The notes below the pieces were generated by a model that saw only the letters and a program-made list of their open reading frames with translations, ran no database searches and was not told the DNA's origin. Below are positions 4,224-5,852 of a stretch of DNA of 5,852 nucleotides, piece by piece. Positions within the stretch are counted from its first letter, which is position 1, and every line of letters starts with the position of its first letter. Source of the stretch: Pseudorhodobacter antarcticus (GTDB lineage Bacteria > Pseudomonadota > Alphaproteobacteria > Rhodobacterales > Rhodobacteraceae); assembly GCA_945861995.1 (NCBI GenBank), contig CAMAWZ010000162.1, positions 1-5,852 of the forward strand, in the 5' to 3' direction. A program made the translations under genes and the position numbers.

Positions 4224-5702
4224 TTAAATCGAAAGGCAGATGTATTTCATTTCCATATAGTCATCCATCCCGTGATGACTGCCCTCGCGCCCAAGACCAG
4301 ATTGTTTAACCCCGCCAAAGGGGGCCATCTCATTGGAAATCAGGCCCGTGTTCACGCCCACCATGCCGTATTCCAGTTGTTCTTGCACACGGGTGATGCG
4401 GCCAATGTCGCGGGCATAGAAATAGCTGGCCAGACCAAAGATCGTGTCATTGGCGCGGCGGATCACGTCTTCCTCGGTGTCAAATTTGAACAAGGGCGCC
4501 AGCGGGCCAAAGGTTTCCTCATTGGCAACTTTCATATCGCGGGTCACCCCTGTGACGACTGTTGGCTGGAAATACGTCCCGCCCAGCGCGTGGCGTGCGC
4601 CGCCCGCGACCACCGCCCCGCCCCCCGCCAGCACGTCGGCGATATGTTCTTCCACCTTTTGGACGGCATCTTCGTTGATCAGCGGGCCCGTGGTAACGCC
4701 CGCCGTCAACCCGTCGCCAATGTTCAACTTGGCCACCGCAGCCGACAGCTTTGCCGCAAAGGCATCGTAAACCCCCGCCTGCACATAAATGCGGTTGGCG
4801 CAAACGCAGGTCTGCCCGTTGTTGCGGAATTTCGACACCATCGCGCCGTCTACGGCCGCATCCAAATCGGCATCGTCAAACACGATGAACGGCGCATTGC
4901 CGCCCAGCTCCATGCTGCATTTCAGAACCTGATCAGCCGCTTGGCGCAGCAAAATCCGCCCCACTTCGGTGCTGCCCGTAAAGGTCAGCTTACGCACGGC
5001 AGGGTTTTCGCAAAACTCTTTGCCAATATCGGATGACCGCGATGAGGTGATCACCGAAAACACCCCGCCAGGCACGCCCGCACGTTCGGCCAAAACCGCC
5101 AGCGCAATCGCCGACAGCGGCGTCTCCGCCGCAGGGCGCGAAACCATGGCGCAGCCCGCCGCCAGCGCAGGGGCCACTTTGCGCGCAATCATCGCATTGG
5201 GAAAATTCCACGGCGTGATGCTGGCGCAGACGCCAATCGGCTGCTTGATCACCTGAATACGCTTGTCGCGCATATGCCCGCCAATCACCTCGCCATAGGC
5301 GCGCTTGGCCTCCTCGGCGAACCATTCGATATAGGACGAGCCATAGGCAATCTCGCCCTTCGCCTCGGCCAAGGGCTTGCCCATTTCCGCCGTAAGAATC
5401 GCGGCCAGATCGTCCTGCGCCGCCATGCCCAGATCAAACCACTTACGCAGCACCTGCGCGCGCTCTTTGCCCGTACGCGCCGCCCAGTCGCGCCGCGCCA
5501 CATCGGCCGCCTCAATCGCGCGCTTTGCATCCGCGCGGGTCAAATCGGGCACATGGGCAATCACATCGCCGCGCGCGGGGTTCGTCACGGCAAACGTCGC
5601 GCCATCGGCCGCCTCAATCCACTGCCCCGCAACATAGGCCTTGTTTGGCAGCAAAGACGGGTCTTTCAGCAAGGATTTCAGATCGGTGACAGTATCCAGC
5701 AT
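4224..5702 (-). CDS. gabD: Succinate-semialdehyde dehydrogenase (NADP+-type), GabD
   Basis: A 492-residue aldehyde dehydrogenase, close in length and in sequence throughout to E. coli GabD as I recall it. It oxidises succinate semialdehyde to succinate, the last step of 4-aminobutyrate breakdown, in the cytoplasm. Family landmarks are in order: PWNFP with N166, the coenzyme-loop motif FTGSTEVG (241-248), general base E265 in MELGGNAPF, nucleophile C299 in FRNNGQTCVCANR, and EETFGP (395-400) with E396 and F398 contacting the coenzyme. The C-terminus NTGLISNEMAPFGGVKQSGLGREGS is typical of GabD. The lysine normally in the KPA coenzyme motif is R189 here (SRPAAETP). A second cysteine, C301, lies two residues from the nucleophile. 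The start at 5702 has AGGAG upstream with suitable spacing. It is a single-gene unit with its own terminator; no gabT or transporter gene is visible. The alternative is a related semialdehyde dehydrogenase, such as glutarate semialdehyde. Confidence 0.93.
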   Translation of the reverse strand: MLDTVTDLKSLLKDPSLLPNKAYVAGQWIEAADGATFAVTNPARGDVIAHVPDLTRADAKRAIEAADVARRDWAARTGKERAQVLRKWFDLGMAAQDDLAAILTAEMGKPLAEAKGEIAYGSSYIEWFAEEAKRAYGEVIGGHMRDKRIQVIKQPIGVCASITPWNFPNAMIARKVAPALAAGCAMVSRPAAETPLSAIALAVLAERAGVPGGVFSVITSSRSSDIGKEFCENPAVRKLTFTGSTEVGRILLRQAADQVLKCSMELGGNAPFIVFDDADLDAAVDGAMVSKFRNNGQTCVCANRIYVQAGVYDAFAAKLSAAVAKLNIGDGLTAGVTTGPLINEDAVQKVEEHIADVLAGGGAVVAGGARHALGGTYFQPTVVTGVTRDMKVANEETFGPLAPLFKFDTEEDVIRRANDTIFGLASYFYARDIGRITRVQEQLEYGMVGVNTGLISNEMAPFGGVKQSGLGREGSHHGMDDYMEMKYICLSI

Positions 5703-5747
5703 GATGCTCTCCTACAGGCGGGGAAGGGTATGGCCTTGCCAATGCAC

Positions 5748-5763
5748 CTTTTGGGCGCAAAAG
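5748..5763. promoter_or_regulatory. Possible operator between gabD and a divergent gene
   Basis: CTTTTG (5748-5753) and CAAAAG (5758-5763) form a perfect six-base inverted repeat with a four-base spacer, 45 bases upstream of the gabD start and 56 bases upstream of the divergent ATG. Its position suits control of both genes by a dimeric regulator. No promoter elements around it are clear enough to call, and a repeat of this size can occur by chance. Confidence 0.3.
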
Positions 5764-5819
5764 TCTATCTATTGCCCGCCCGCTGGACTGATAGTGCCGC
5801 AGAATCTGGAGCCACGCCT

Positions 5820-5852
5820 ATGCCAAACCCTACTGAAACAGCCGCCCCAACC
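5820..5852 (+). CDS. Start of a possible divergent gene, cut by the right edge
   Basis: An ATG at 5820 opens a frame that stays open for the 11 codons left (MPNPTETAAPT). CTGGAG, about eight bases upstream, is a usable ribosome-binding site. The frame would be divergent from gabD across a 117-base spacer. Too little is present to identify a product. Confidence 0.45.
   Translation, partial: MPNPTETAAPT

Noticed and set aside
4272..5036. 254-codon open frame on the + strand inside gabD
   Set aside because: It is the antisense shadow of a well-conserved dehydrogenase, with no ribosome-binding site and low-complexity His/Arg/Ala composition.

Overview
The window looks like a chromosomal stretch from a GC-rich alphaproteobacterium, most likely of the Rhodobacteraceae/Rhodobacterales. 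This rests on GC-rich coding, the types of protein present, and an alphaproteobacterial-style small heat-shock leader. The family-level placement is inference. No tRNA, rRNA, CRISPR array, transposase or replication origin is visible.

Layout, left to right: (1) the 3' part of a + strand membrane protein with a glutamine-amidotransferase-like fold and a C-terminal membrane anchor, cut by the left edge; (2) an AT-rich block of roughly 650-700 bases with one minus-strand gene for a small exported protein I do not recognise, apparently acquired by transfer; (3) a minus-strand DUF599 integral membrane protein; (4) a divergent 197-base spacer carrying a sigma-32 (RpoH)-type promoter and a roughly 100-nt leader that folds like a ROSE RNA thermometer, followed by an Hsp20/IbpA-type chaperone on +; (5) a 211-base convergent spacer with a probably bidirectional terminator; (6) a minus-strand exported protein with a proline-rich linker and a peptidoglycan-binding-like C-terminus; (7) a strong hairpin terminator; (8) a minus-strand gabD-type succinate-semialdehyde dehydrogenase; (9) a 117-base divergent spacer with a small inverted repeat, then the first 11 codons of a possible + strand gene running off the right edge.

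The genes do not form one pathway. Most are single transcription units bounded by terminators or by changes of strand. The best-supported regulatory story is the hsp20 unit: transcription by the heat-shock sigma factor combined with temperature-gated translation, because the Shine-Dalgarno sequence and the start codon both pair into a bulged hairpin. The least explained element is the AT-rich exported orphan wedged between the membrane-protein gene and the DUF599 gene. I see no convincing new multi-gene system; that orphan and the thermometer leader are the two places worth attention.
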